Counted from the first letter of the stretch, positions 26,448-37,122 are shown. The stretch: 64,000 nucleotides of DNA from Fidelibacterota bacterium (GCA_013204025.1 JABMOW010000089.1:1-64000); one strand, 5' to 3'. Notes: generated from the sequence alone by a model not told the origin. A program made the numbers and translations.

Positions 26448-27967
26448 TGAAACCGGTTATTTCTGAATATGAGGCAAAATGGCTTGATGAAATAACTATC
26501 AATTCCGGTTTTTGCGATGGTCCAAAATTGATGCATAATGCAGGACGAGAAACCGCAATCTGGTTTTTGGAAAACATCCCAAATCCATTTAGATGTAAAG
26601 TCATCGTCGTTTCCGGCAAGGGAAATAACGGTGGAGATGGTATCGTCACTCATCACTACTTAAAATTGTTTGGAGTTCAATCATTATTGATGCTCATGGA
26701 CAAATCCCAATTTGATAGGCAACTTATTTCAGATTACCAAATAAAGAAAAACGAAATTGTTTTTTATCGTCCAGATATACACTTTAATGACTTTAACTGG
26801 ATAATTGATGCTCTATTTGGAATTGGTTTGTCACGAGACATTACTCACGATTACAAATCCATCATAAACAAAATAAACGAAGTACCGAATGTGATATCAG
26901 TAGATATTCCATCCGGTGTGTTTACGGATACTGGTCTTGTAGCCGGGATATCCGTAAAGTCAAATCATACAATTACCATGGAATATAAAAAATTAGGTCA
27001 CTATTTGAATAATGGAAAAAACCAATCTGGACAGATTCATGTACTGGAAATTGGTTTTAAACCCATTCCTATTGACGAATTCAATATCATCGAGTATGAT
27101 AAAAAAGATATTCGTTTGTTAATCAGAGATTATGAGCATAATGCGCATAAATATTCACGGGGGAAGGCGCTGATTATTGCGGGTTCTAAAGGAATGACGG
27201 GAGCAGGTATACTTGCTGCAAAGGGAGCGAATAAAATTGGGTGTGGATTGGTTAAATCCATAATACCTGCGTCTTTAAATACTATTTTTGAATCCGAATT
27301 GACGGAAGTAATCACAATCCCTGTTGAAGATGAGTCTACTGGATGCTTATCCAAATTCTACATTTCAATCATTGAAAATCAATTAGATTGGGCAGATGCA
27401 ATACTTGTTGGCCCGGGTTTATCTTGCGATGATGACAGTATAAAACTGATAACAGAGATTCTCAATAAAAAGCCAAATTCACTCATCCTTGATGCAACCG
27501 GATTTGAACCGTTGATAAAAAGGAAAATTACAATTGCGGATCTTCCTGAAAATTGTATTCTTACACCTCATATTGGAGAATTTTCAAAAATATTCCATTT
27601 GGATTCCGAATCTGTAAAAAATGATCCGATATCAGCGATACAATCCATCAAACCAGAGTTAGGGGATAGAATTCTTGTGTTGAAGGGATCACCAACCTTT
27701 ATTACAACGGGGAATGGACATTTATACATGATTTCGAATGGCTCTCCACTTTTAGCAACTGCTGGAACTGGTGATGTACTGGCTGGAATGATAACCGGAT
27801 TGATCGCACAAGGATATCCTTCATTTGAAGCGAGCATCCTCGGTACATATATCCACGCACAAACTTCAATTGAGTTTAGAAAGGCAATAGGCACAAAAGG
27901 AATGATTGCAACTGACATTGTGGATTTGATACCTACAACTATATCCTGGATTATGAATGAGAATTAA
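26447..27967 (+). CDS. nnrD: Bifunctional NAD(P)H-hydrate epimerase / ADP-dependent NAD(P)H-hydrate dehydratase
   Basis: YjeF-N: VVSGKGNNGGDGIVTHHYL, IDALFGIGLSRDI, VDIPSGVFTDTG; C-terminal: KALIIAGSKGMTGAGILAAKG, ILVGPGLSCDD, LTPHIGEFSKIF, LLATAGTGDVLAGMITGLIAQGY. Confidence 0.95.
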   Translation: MKPVISEYEAKWLDEITINSGFCDGPKLMHNAGRETAIWFLENIPNPFRCKVIVVSGKGNNGGDGIVTHHYLKLFGVQSLLMLMDKSQFDRQLISDYQIKKNEIVFYRPDIHFNDFNWIIDALFGIGLSRDITHDYKSIINKINEVPNVISVDIPSGVFTDTGLVAGISVKSNHTITMEYKKLGHYLNNGKNQSGQIHVLEIGFKPIPIDEFNIIEYDKKDIRLLIRDYEHNAHKYSRGKALIIAGSKGMTGAGILAAKGANKIGCGLVKSIIPASLNTIFESELTEVITIPVEDESTGCLSKFYISIIENQLDWADAILVGPGLSCDDDSIKLITEILNKKPNSLILDATGFEPLIKRKITIADLPENCILTPHIGEFSKIFHLDSESVKNDPISAIQSIKPELGDRILVLKGSPTFITTGNGHLYMISNGSPLLATAGTGDVLAGMITGLIAQGYPSFEASILGTYIHAQTSIEFRKAIGTKGMIATDIVDLIPTTISWIMNEN

Positions 27968-28307
27968 CTCTCTGCAGTTCTGGCTCATGGTATTTTATGT
28001 CATGATAATATTTGGATTAACTTCAATCCCGGGTAGTTCATTCAGTCGCTTGACATTTTTAGCACTCCATGATAAAATTGTCCACTTCAGTGAATATCTG
28101 ATTCTCGGATTTTTGTTTTATAATGCATTGAAACCGGAATATCAAAATACAAAAGGGTTATTTATTACATTTGTATTTTTAATTATCATTCCCGTTATTG
28201 ACGAAAATATACAGAGATTAATTCCCGGAAGATTTCCTGATTATATGGATGGTGTAGCTGATATCTGTGGTGGAATATGTGGTGCTTTCATACGATCCCG
28301 GAAATAA
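27957..28307 (+). CDS. VanZ-like family protein
   Basis: HDKIVHFSEYLILGFLFYNAL...DENIQRLIPGRFPDYMDGVADICGGICGA. Confidence 0.88.
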   Translation: MRINSLQFWLMVFYVMIIFGLTSIPGSSFSRLTFLALHDKIVHFSEYLILGFLFYNALKPEYQNTKGLFITFVFLIIIPVIDENIQRLIPGRFPDYMDGVADICGGICGAFIRSRK

Positions 28308-28308
28308 C

Positions 28309-29931
28309 ATGCTGTCAAACCTGTTTATTAAAAACTTCGCAATAATAGATGAACTCAACATTGATTTTAAATCTGGTTTGAATTTAGTGACCGGTGAAAC
28401 GGGTGCAGGAAAAAGTATCATTGTTAATGCTGTAAAACTCCTTTTGGGAGGGAAGTTTTCAAAAGAATTATTCCGCACAGGTGAAGATAGAACCACCATA
28501 GAAGGGTTATTTAAGAATGGTGATAAAGATCTTTTCGTACGTCGAGTATTCCTTTCTAATGGCACATCACGAACCTTTTTAAATGATGAACCATCCTCTC
28601 TTGAAAAGGTAAAAAATATCACTAAATTTATGGTTGACCTTCATGGGCAACATGAGCAACAGCGATTACTGGACCCTGCCCAACATATCGATTACTTGGA
28701 TTCATGGGGATCCTACCAGCAAGAACTTATTGAACTTTGCCAATTGTATTCCACAATGGAAACAATTATAAAAAAAATACGAACTCTGAAAGCAAAAGAG
28801 AAAAAGACGTATGAGAAAAAAGAATTATACGAATTTCAACTTCAGGAAATTAGTTCATTCAATTTATCCATTGAAGATGAGTTAAAGTTACAGGATACTT
28901 TCAAAGTAATAACCAATGCCAATACATTGCAGGAGGCGATGACAACTATCCTCCAACTTGCTGATGAAAATGACCATTCTATTCATGATTCACTTTCACA
29001 AATAGAAAAAATATTGAATCGCTCCATTAAAATTGATAGCAATTTAGAATCTTACTCCACCCGCATTGATCAACTCATAATCGAAATTGAGGATATTGTC
29101 AGTGAATTGACTCAATATGTTAATTCCTTATCATCAAATGAACAGCTAATGGAAGATATCAACCAGAAAATTAGTTATGTAGAGATGCTCAAAAGAAAAT
29201 ATGGTGGTAGCTTTGAAAAAGTAATAGAACATAGAGAATTTCTTCGGGAATGGCTACAGGAAAAAGATAACTATACAAATGAAATAAAATTACTGGAAGA
29301 AAAATTAGTAATAACCCGTCATCAATATTTGGAGGCAGCTCTCTTTATTTCGCAAAGTCGAAAAACGACTGCCATTTTGTTTGAAGGTGAGATAATTCGC
29401 ATTTTATCTATGATGGACATGAAAAATACAATTTTTACAGTCAATTTTATACCTCTGAGTGAAAATCAATTCAGTGCACTTGGCATTGATAGTTGCCAGT
29501 TTTTTATTTCCACAAACATTGGAGAAGATGTAAAACCTCTAAGCAAAGTGGTTTCTGGTGGAGAAATTTCCCGTATTATGCTTGCCATAAAAATAGCCTT
29601 ACAAGGAAAGGACAAAACCTCTTCTTTAATTTTTGATGAGGTCGATACAGGAATATCAGGGGCTACTGCAGAAAAAATTGGGGAAATGATTTATCAGCTA
29701 TCATCACATCAACAGATTATTTGTATCACTCATTTGCCACAAATTGCTTCTAAAGGTGATTATCATTTAAGAGTTTATAAAGGCGATAGCAAAGGAACTA
29801 CTTCGACAAAAATACAATCGTTGAATTTTGAAGAGAGGATACTTGAAATTGCCGGATTGATCAGCGGTAAGACAATAACTGACTCAGGAAAGCAGCAAGC
29901 CATAAAACTATTAGAGGAATCTCATGGATAA
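28309..29931 (+). CDS. recN: DNA repair protein RecN (start trimmed to the ATG at 28309)
   Basis: MLSNLFIKNFAIIDELNIDFKSGLNLVTGETGAGKSIIVNAVKLLLGG, VDLHGQHEQQRLLD, VVSGGEISRIMLAIK, IFDEVDTGISGATAEKIG, CITHLPQIAS. Confidence 0.96.
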   Translation: MLSNLFIKNFAIIDELNIDFKSGLNLVTGETGAGKSIIVNAVKLLLGGKFSKELFRTGEDRTTIEGLFKNGDKDLFVRRVFLSNGTSRTFLNDEPSSLEKVKNITKFMVDLHGQHEQQRLLDPAQHIDYLDSWGSYQQELIELCQLYSTMETIIKKIRTLKAKEKKTYEKKELYEFQLQEISSFNLSIEDELKLQDTFKVITNANTLQEAMTTILQLADENDHSIHDSLSQIEKILNRSIKIDSNLESYSTRIDQLIIEIEDIVSELTQYVNSLSSNEQLMEDINQKISYVEMLKRKYGGSFEKVIEHREFLREWLQEKDNYTNEIKLLEEKLVITRHQYLEAALFISQSRKTTAILFEGEIIRILSMMDMKNTIFTVNFIPLSENQFSALGIDSCQFFISTNIGEDVKPLSKVVSGGEISRIMLAIKIALQGKDKTSSLIFDEVDTGISGATAEKIGEMIYQLSSHQQIICITHLPQIASKGDYHLRVYKGDSKGTTSTKIQSLNFEERILEIAGLISGKTITDSGKQQAIKLLEESHG

Positions 29932-31177
29932 AATAATTATCAGGGGTGGCAAACCACTATTTGGTGAAGTAAATATCGGTGGCGCAAAAAATGCTGTTCT
30001 TCCTATCATGGCGGCAACTGTTATTAGTCCCGGTCATTATAATTTAACAAATGTTCCCAATTTGCGGGATACCCGTACAATGGCAGAACTACTTCGGGTA
30101 ATTGGTGCAAAAGTGGAGTATAACAATCACAAGATGGAGATTGATTCCACGACATGTAATAATCCAGTAGCGCCATACGACTTGGTCAAAACAATGAGAG
30201 CCTCATTCGATATATTAGGGGCTTTGATAAGTCGTTTTGGATATGCAGAAGTTTCTATGCCAGGTGGGTGCGCATGGGGTCCCAGGCCTGTTAATTACCA
30301 TATTGATGCACTCAAAAAATTAGGGGCGCATTTAAATTTAGATCACGGAAATATTATTGCTTCAGGAAAATTAACTGGTAATGAAATTAAATTTAAATTC
30401 CCGAGTGTTGGAGCGACAAAAAATGCTTTGATGGCAGCAGTTAAGGCCAATGGAAAGACAATCATCCGGAATGCAGCCAGGGAACCTGAAATTGACACTC
30501 TGGTTGATTTTTTAAATTTATTGGGTGCTGTAATTACAGGCAAAAGCACAAGTACCTTGATGATTGAAGGAGTTAATGCCCTTGACGATAATCTTGACTT
30601 TGAAATTATTCCAGATAGAATTGAAGCAGGAACTTTTTTGATTGCCGCGGCATTAATCGGAGGTGAGATCACGTTGACAGGTGTTAATCCAAATCACTTA
30701 TCGGCTGTAATTAATAAATTAAAAGCATCCGGAACTGAAGTTATTATATTTGAAAATAAAATTAAAGTGTGTGCTTCAAAAGAAATCAAAGCCGTAGATA
30801 TGACAACTGCACCTTATCCAGAATTTCCAACCGACTTGCAAGCGCAATGGATGGCGTTGATGACAAAATGTACATCATCAGTCACAATCATTGATGAAGT
30901 TTATTTTGACAGGTTCACACATGTAGCCGAACTCTCCAGGTTGGGAGCAAATATAAAATTGGAGAGAAATGTAGCAACTGTAACTGGAATTGATACACTT
31001 ATTGGTGCTCCGGTTATGTCAACTGATATCCGTGCCAGTGCTTCATTAATATTGGCATGTCTGGCAGCTGATGGCGAAAGTGAGATTTCAAGAGTTTATC
31101 ATATTGACAGAGGATATGAAAATATTGAGAAAAAATTCCAAAAGCTTGGTGCTGATATCAACCGAATCAGTAATTAA
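29924..31177 (+). CDS. murA: UDP-N-acetylglucosamine 1-carboxyvinyltransferase
   Basis: IRGGKPLFGEVNIGGAKNAVLPIMAATV, MRASFDILGALISRFG, MPGGCAWGPRPVNYHI (catalytic Cys context), DIRASASLILACLAADGES. Confidence 0.96.
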   Translation: MDKIIIRGGKPLFGEVNIGGAKNAVLPIMAATVISPGHYNLTNVPNLRDTRTMAELLRVIGAKVEYNNHKMEIDSTTCNNPVAPYDLVKTMRASFDILGALISRFGYAEVSMPGGCAWGPRPVNYHIDALKKLGAHLNLDHGNIIASGKLTGNEIKFKFPSVGATKNALMAAVKANGKTIIRNAAREPEIDTLVDFLNLLGAVITGKSTSTLMIEGVNALDDNLDFEIIPDRIEAGTFLIAAALIGGEITLTGVNPNHLSAVINKLKASGTEVIIFENKIKVCASKEIKAVDMTTAPYPEFPTDLQAQWMALMTKCTSSVTIIDEVYFDRFTHVAELSRLGANIKLERNVATVTGIDTLIGAPVMSTDIRASASLILACLAADGESEISRVYHIDRGYENIEKKFQKLGADINRISN

Positions 31178-31277
31178 ATATTATAATGTAATGTTTTGTT
31201 ACATCATTTATTTAAAGCATATTGCAAATCATCATTGAAGTGTATTAATTTTTTCACATAAATCGAGGGAAAATAAA

Positions 31278-32030
31278 ATGAAACAATTACTCAGCATAAT
31301 CGCATCCATCGCCATGATCAGTTTCGCATTTACAGGAAATGCAAGCGTAGGTATGGTAAAATCAACCTTGCAAAAGGGTGATAATAACTCAGCAGTAAAC
31401 ATCGTTATCAGTTCTGATGAAGATGTTTTTGGTCTTCAATTCGATATTCTTTTCAATGACAGTGAATTACAGTTTGTTAATGGTGAATCCTTGTTAGATG
31501 GATTCTCTTTTCACTATAAAGATAAAGATAATGGGGTTGTCAGAGGACTGCTTTTCAGCCTAGAAGGCACCAAATTAATAGAAGCCAATGGTGTTGCAAA
31601 CATGGTTGAACTTGTGTTTGAACCTAAAAATAACTTTTCTGGTTCAAGCTTTGTAGAATTCCAAAATGTTATTCTTGCAGGAACTCATGGACAAGAGATT
31701 TTGGTATCAAGTTCCGGTCATGAAGTTTCTTTTGGTAACAGTCTAGTGCCTGAAAAGACATCTTTATCCGACAATTATCCAAATCCATTCAATCCTACAA
31801 CGAATATTCCGTTTTCACTATCCGAACCAGGATATGTAGCAGCCGTTATTTATGATATAAATGGTGCTGAAGTACGTAATCTGGTAAGCGGCTACAGAGA
31901 AGCAGGAAATTATAGTTTCGTATGGAATAGTCTTAATAATGATGGTCTGTCAGTTTCAAGTGGTCGTTATATTTTGAAAATAACAGCTTCGAATTATTCT
32001 GATTCAATAACCATGACTTTATTGAAATAA
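31278..32030 (+). CDS. Exported cohesin-like domain protein with C-terminal T9SS/Por-type sorting domain
   Basis: Signal peptide; cohesin-like AVNIVISSDEDVFGLQFDILFNDSELQFVNG...ANMVELVFEPKNNFSGSSFVEFQNVILAG; CTD LSDNYPNPFNPTTNIPFSLSEPGYVAAVIYDINGAEVRNLVSG...GRYILKITASNYSDSITMTLLK. Confidence 0.78.
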   Translation: MKQLLSIIASIAMISFAFTGNASVGMVKSTLQKGDNNSAVNIVISSDEDVFGLQFDILFNDSELQFVNGESLLDGFSFHYKDKDNGVVRGLLFSLEGTKLIEANGVANMVELVFEPKNNFSGSSFVEFQNVILAGTHGQEILVSSSGHEVSFGNSLVPEKTSLSDNYPNPFNPTTNIPFSLSEPGYVAAVIYDINGAEVRNLVSGYREAGNYSFVWNSLNNDGLSVSSGRYILKITASNYSDSITMTLLK

Positions 32031-32053
32031 CAGTATTCCCGCATCTAACCAAT

Positions 32054-32085
32054 AAAAAAACGCCTCCGTCTGGAGGCGTTTTTTT
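32054..32085 (+). terminator. Intrinsic terminator
   Basis: aaaaaaaCGCCTCCgtctGGAGGCGttttttt. Confidence 0.92.
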
Positions 32086-32161
32086 ATAGAGTATGTTTTT
32101 CTTCAATTGTATTTCTTAAATAACTGTAAGTAGTTTTGATAGGTTTAAAATTCTAATTAGT

Positions 32162-33511
32162 ATGGACTTAAAAATTGTAATTATTGGTGCAGGGGAAGTC
32201 GGATATAATCTGGCTCACACACTTGCTAAAGAAGACTATGATATCACTGTTATTGATATTAATCCCGAAAAATGTAAGCGGATCAGTAATAGTATTGATG
32301 CCCGAGTCATTGAGGGGGATGGCGCTTCTCAAAGAATACTGCAAGATGTTGGTATGGATGATATCGATTTCTTGCTTTGCCTTACCAGAATTGATGAAGT
32401 TAATCTTGTTGCATCCCGGATTGGTAAAAAGATGGGGGCAAAGAGAGTAATTTGTCGTTTGAGGAATACAGAATATCGCCATCGCAATGCCGTAATTACA
32501 CCTGAACAGTTCGGCATTGACATGGTTACTTATCCTGAGAAGGCAGCCCAGGAAGAAATTGAAATGCTCATCCGACAGCCCTCATCAGTTGAAATTCAAG
32601 AATTTTTCAATAACCGATTAAAAATGATAGGTATTCAGCTTGAATCCTCGTCTCCATTAATTGGAAGAACAGTTCAGAATGTCGAAATATCAAACCCTTT
32701 CATTCATCACAAACTCGTAACAGTTATTCGTGATGAGCACAGTTTTATTCCCCATCAGTATACAAAATACAAATCTGATGATATCGTGTTTTTTGTGGGC
32801 AAAGAAAATGAAATATCCGATATTCAGCAGATGGCAGGGAAACCTGGAATCCCAATTGAAAACATCATCATTTTCGGTGCCGGAAAAATTGGACGATTAC
32901 TTGCAAAATCACTACAGAATGATTACAATGTGCGACTTGTCGATCATGATGGCGAAAAGGCAAAACCGATCAGCACCAAGCTTTCAGAAACATTAATGCT
33001 TGTTGGAAGTGCTACCGATCTTGAATTTCTTGAAGGAGAGAATGTCGGTAAAATGGATGTTGCAATCGCTGTCACTGAAAACGAACAAACAAACATTATG
33101 AATGGCTTGATTTGCAAACATCTTGGTGTTAAGCAAGTAATTATTCATATTACGACTACGAGCCATCTTCATGCAGTCAGACGGTTAGGCGTCGATGCGA
33201 TAGTTAGTAAAAATATATCAGCAGTAAATGAAGTTATCAGATTTATTCGAAGTGGACAGAGCGTGTTCGTAAAACGCTTTGAAGATATTGATGTTGAATC
33301 CATCCAATTAACTGTTAGCCCAACCTGTAAGTTCCTTCGACGTAAGTACACTATTGAAAAAATATCCGGAGAAATTGCGATTGGAGCAGTTCTAAAAGCC
33401 GATGGAGGAATTGAAATACCCAATCGCTTTACGGTTATTCATTCGCAGGATGAATTACTTATGTTTGCAAAACCTGCCCTCATCGAAAAAGCACAAGAGT
33501 TGTTTATTTAA
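32162..33511 (+). CDS. trkA: Trk system potassium uptake protein TrkA
   Basis: Two RCK/TrkA-N repeats (IVIIGAGEVGYNLAHTLAKEDYDITVIDIN; IIIFGAGKIGRLLAKSLQNDYNVRLVDHD) with TrkA-C domains; trkH follows. Confidence 0.95.
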   Translation: MDLKIVIIGAGEVGYNLAHTLAKEDYDITVIDINPEKCKRISNSIDARVIEGDGASQRILQDVGMDDIDFLLCLTRIDEVNLVASRIGKKMGAKRVICRLRNTEYRHRNAVITPEQFGIDMVTYPEKAAQEEIEMLIRQPSSVEIQEFFNNRLKMIGIQLESSSPLIGRTVQNVEISNPFIHHKLVTVIRDEHSFIPHQYTKYKSDDIVFFVGKENEISDIQQMAGKPGIPIENIIIFGAGKIGRLLAKSLQNDYNVRLVDHDGEKAKPISTKLSETLMLVGSATDLEFLEGENVGKMDVAIAVTENEQTNIMNGLICKHLGVKQVIIHITTTSHLHAVRRLGVDAIVSKNISAVNEVIRFIRSGQSVFVKRFEDIDVESIQLTVSPTCKFLRRKYTIEKISGEIAIGAVLKADGGIEIPNRFTVIHSQDELLMFAKPALIEKAQELFI

Positions 33512-33515
33512 AATA

Positions 33516-34976
33516 ATGCATTATCGTGCTATTCTACATATTTTGGGAGCGATACTGGTCTTTCTTGGGCTATCCATGTTCCTCAGCCTCTTTTGGAGTC
33601 TATACTACCAAGAACCCGATTTTTATCCAATATTAAAGTCCATTTTAATAACCGTAAGTTTGGGCGTTCTTCTATTTGTCTTTACGAGATCAAAGCATAT
33701 TGAACTGAGCACAAGGGATGGTTTTGCCATCGTAACTAGTGCATGGTTTATAACCGCAGTTTTTAGTGCCTTGCCGGGATTTCTATCGGGTGCGATTCCA
33801 ACATATACAGATTCCTTTTTTGAGGCGATGTCAGGGCTGACAACGACTGGAGCAAGTATATTGGGACATCCCAGTACAAACCTCATCGAAAACCTACCAC
33901 ATGGGATTCTATTTTGGAGAAGTTTTACCCATTTTATTGGAGGTATGGGTATTATTGTTTTCAGTATTGCAATATTGCCATTACTAGGATTCGGTGGCGT
34001 ACAATTATTCAGAGCTGAAGTCGCGGGTCCCGTCGCTGATAAACTCACTCCTCGAGTTAAACAGACTGCCAAATATCTTTGGGGTATTTACGTTGGTTTT
34101 GTCCTCGTTGAAACTTTGTTTTTAAAACTTGAAGGAATGTCGCTTTTTGACTCACTGTGCCATTCATTCGGAACCATGGCAACGGGTGGGTTTTCAACCA
34201 AAACTGCGAGTATTGGTTATTTCAATTCCCCCATGATTGAGTGGACGATCATATTTTTCATGTTTGCCGCTGCCACAAATTTTTCGCTCCATTTCAGTGC
34301 ATTGTCCTATCGAAAAATAAGGTATTTTAAAGATGCAGAATTCAAGTTCTATTTCGGATTGATTCTATTCCTATCCATCATAATTACATTAAATATCTCA
34401 CAAAATATTTATGGTTGGAAATTAGAAAACTTCCGCCACGCAGCTTTCACGACGGTTTCTTTGATAACATCAACTGGATTCGGTACAGAAGATTTTGAAA
34501 CTTGGCCACCACTTTCAAAGACGATCGTCTTTTTTATGCTTTTCATTGGAGGTTCAGCAGGCTCTACCACCGGAGCGCTTAAAATTATCCGCACAGTGTT
34601 GGTTTTAAAATTTCTTGCAGTGGAAATTAGACGCCTGATTCATCCAAAAGGTGTTTTTTTGCTAACAATCGGCGGAAATGTTGTGCCTGACAATGTAGTG
34701 AACAATACGCTCGGTTTTTATTTATTTTATATTTTTATCTTCGTTGTCACATCATTTTTATTCTCATCGATGGGAATTGATCTGGTATCGGCTACCACAG
34801 CAAGCGCATCTGCATTAGGTAATATGGGACCAGGCCTTGGTAGTATCGGACCATCAGAAAACTGGGGTCATTTCCCGGTATTAGCAAAATGGATTGCCAG
34901 CTTCTGCATGTTACTTGGTCGATTGGAAATATTTACGATTACTGTTTTATTCAGCAGAACTTTTTGGAGACAATAA
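33516..34976 (+). CDS. trkH: Trk potassium transporter membrane subunit TrkH (start trimmed to 33516)
   Basis: SGLTTTGASIL, HFIGGMGIIVFSIAILPLLG, GTMATGGFSTKTASIGYFNSP, TSTGFGTEDFETWPP, GGSAGSTTGALKIIR, SALGNMGPGLG. Confidence 0.95.
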   Translation: MHYRAILHILGAILVFLGLSMFLSLFWSLYYQEPDFYPILKSILITVSLGVLLFVFTRSKHIELSTRDGFAIVTSAWFITAVFSALPGFLSGAIPTYTDSFFEAMSGLTTTGASILGHPSTNLIENLPHGILFWRSFTHFIGGMGIIVFSIAILPLLGFGGVQLFRAEVAGPVADKLTPRVKQTAKYLWGIYVGFVLVETLFLKLEGMSLFDSLCHSFGTMATGGFSTKTASIGYFNSPMIEWTIIFFMFAAATNFSLHFSALSYRKIRYFKDAEFKFYFGLILFLSIIITLNISQNIYGWKLENFRHAAFTTVSLITSTGFGTEDFETWPPLSKTIVFFMLFIGGSAGSTTGALKIIRTVLVLKFLAVEIRRLIHPKGVFLLTIGGNVVPDNVVNNTLGFYLFYIFIFVVTSFLFSSMGIDLVSATTASASALGNMGPGLGSIGPSENWGHFPVLAKWIASFCMLLGRLEIFTITVLFSRTFWRQ

Positions 34977-34977
34977 A

Positions 34978-35142
34978 ATGAAGTATCCAGACTTGGAAAT
35001 TATACATGGAATTTCGTTAATGTCCATCAACCAAACTGATCATTTAAATGTCCTAAAAAATAATGACATTGATGAACTCTTTTCTCAATCACTTTTTCTA
35101 CAATCTATCAGGTCTTATGGATTTGAATTGAGATTAAGTTAA
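34978..35142 (+). CDS. Small ORF (54 aa) directly after trkH, hypothetical
   Basis: ATG overlaps the trkH stop region (caataaaATGaag): MKYPDLEIIHGISLMSINQTDHLNVLKNNDIDELFSQSLFLQSIRSYGFELRLS*. Confidence 0.4.
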   Translation: MKYPDLEIIHGISLMSINQTDHLNVLKNNDIDELFSQSLFLQSIRSYGFELRLS

Positions 35143-35244
35143 AGCGAAGGATCTTCCAAATTATCCTTCACATTGTTCTTTTATCTTCTTTTAGTACCAG
35201 TCTCACTTATGAATGAATGGAAATGAATTAATAAATTCGCCCCA

Positions 35245-37050
35245 GTGAATATTAACAAAATTCGTAACTTTTGCATCATCGCTCACATTGACCATGGAAA
35301 ATCCACTTTGGCGGATCGTCTGTTGGAGCAAACTCATACCATCAACTCTCAAGATATGAAAAACCAGGTTTTGGACGACATGGACTTGGAGCGTGAGCGA
35401 GGGATTACTATAAAATCTCATCCAATTCAGATGGAATATACTCATCATGATGGTGAATCATATCTGCTAAATTTAATCGATACACCCGGGCATGTGGACT
35501 TTACCTATGAGGTTTCCAGAAGTCTTGCTGCATGCGAAGGAGCCCTCTTGTTGGTTGATGCTGCTCAGGGAGTTGAAGCTCAAACTGTAAGTAATGCATA
35601 TCTTGCCATAGATGCCAATCTTGAAGTCATCCCAGTTATTAACAAAATCGATGTAAAAGCTGCTGATATTGAAAGTGCCGTACAGCAAATTAGTGAATTA
35701 TTGGGTTGTGATCCTGATAGCGTCCTTAAGATCAGTGCAAAGGTGGGAATTGGGATTCAAGATGTTTTCGATGCTATCATAGACAGAATTCCCACACCTA
35801 GACCCTCTCAAATAGATGAAACCCGTGCATTAATATTTGATTCTTCCTTTGATCAATTTCGAGGTGTAATTCCTTATGTTCGAATATTTGACGGATTTTT
35901 AAAAAAAGGAATGACTGCCCGATATTTTGCGAATCCTCATTTAGTACATGAAATTACTGAAGTCGGTGTCCTCAAACTGAAGAAACAGCCTTGTGAAGAA
36001 CTTCAAGCAGGCAATGTTGGATATATCATTACTAATATTAAGGATGTCCGCCAGATAAAAGTCGGTGACACCTTAACGGTAAAAGAAAAACGATCAACAA
36101 CACCATTACCCGGTTATCGTCCTATCAAACCGATGGTTTTTGCCGGATTATATCCTGTGGATACAAATGACTATGAGAACCTTCGATTAAGCCTTCAAAA
36201 ATTGGAATTAAATGATTCAGCATTAGCTTTTGAACCTAATACCTCTGCTGCTCTAGGTTTTGGATTTAGATGCGGATTTCTCGGTCCACTGCACATGGAA
36301 ATTGTACAGGAAAGACTTGAGCGTGAGTTCGACATGAATCTGATCACTACTTCTCCAAACGTACGCTACAAAATACTGTTGCGATCCGGAGATACATTAA
36401 TCGTGGATAATCCTGCCGATATGCCTGAAATTGGAAACATTGATAAAATATTTGAACCATACATTAAAGGTGAAATTATCACTCCTCAGGAATACATTGG
36501 GGCAGTGATGAAATTGGGAATTGAGAAAAGGGGAATTTATGTCTCTACTCATTATCTCACACAGACGAAGGTACAAATAGTTTTTCAACTTCCGTTGGGT
36601 GAGGTAATCTACGAGTTTTTCGAAAAATTAAAATCAATCAGTAGAGGGTATGCTTCTTTTGATTATGAATTGATTGATGACCGTGTAGGGGAATTGCAGA
36701 AACTTGATATCCGAATTGCAGGCGAACCGGTGGATGCACTTAGCCTAATTGTACACAAAGACAACACTTACAGTCAGGGTTCGCTACTGTGCAGAAAACT
36801 AAAAGAAGTGATCCATCGACAGCAATTTGAGATCCCAATACAAGCAGTTGTGGGTAGTAAAATAATTGCCAGAGAAACTATCAGAGCATATCGTAAGAAT
36901 GTAACAGCGAAATGCTATGGAGGAGATATCTCCCGGAAACGGAAATTGCTGGAAAAGCAGAAAAAAGGTAAAAAAAGAATGAAACAAGTCGGGAATGTTG
37001 AACTCCCACAGGAAGCATTTCTGGCTGTACTAAAGATTGGAGAGGATTAG
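35245..37050 (+). CDS. lepA: Elongation factor 4 (LepA), GTG start
   Basis: IRNFCIIAHIDHGKSTLADRLLEQT, DDMDLERERGITIKSHPI, NLIDTPGHVDFTYEVSRSLAACEGALLLVDAAQGVEAQT, CYGGDISRKRKLLEKQKKGKKRMKQVG. Confidence 0.98.
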   Translation: MNINKIRNFCIIAHIDHGKSTLADRLLEQTHTINSQDMKNQVLDDMDLERERGITIKSHPIQMEYTHHDGESYLLNLIDTPGHVDFTYEVSRSLAACEGALLLVDAAQGVEAQTVSNAYLAIDANLEVIPVINKIDVKAADIESAVQQISELLGCDPDSVLKISAKVGIGIQDVFDAIIDRIPTPRPSQIDETRALIFDSSFDQFRGVIPYVRIFDGFLKKGMTARYFANPHLVHEITEVGVLKLKKQPCEELQAGNVGYIITNIKDVRQIKVGDTLTVKEKRSTTPLPGYRPIKPMVFAGLYPVDTNDYENLRLSLQKLELNDSALAFEPNTSAALGFGFRCGFLGPLHMEIVQERLEREFDMNLITTSPNVRYKILLRSGDTLIVDNPADMPEIGNIDKIFEPYIKGEIITPQEYIGAVMKLGIEKRGIYVSTHYLTQTKVQIVFQLPLGEVIYEFFEKLKSISRGYASFDYELIDDRVGELQKLDIRIAGEPVDALSLIVHKDNTYSQGSLLCRKLKEVIHRQQFEIPIQAVVGSKIIARETIRAYRKNVTAKCYGGDISRKRKLLEKQKKGKKRMKQVGNVELPQEAFLAVLKIGED

Positions 37051-37122
37051 TCAATCATTCTGTCGAAGCATTTTTCAAACTCTCAAGGTTATTTTCAGGT
37101 AAGTCGTTCTCATTATTATGGA

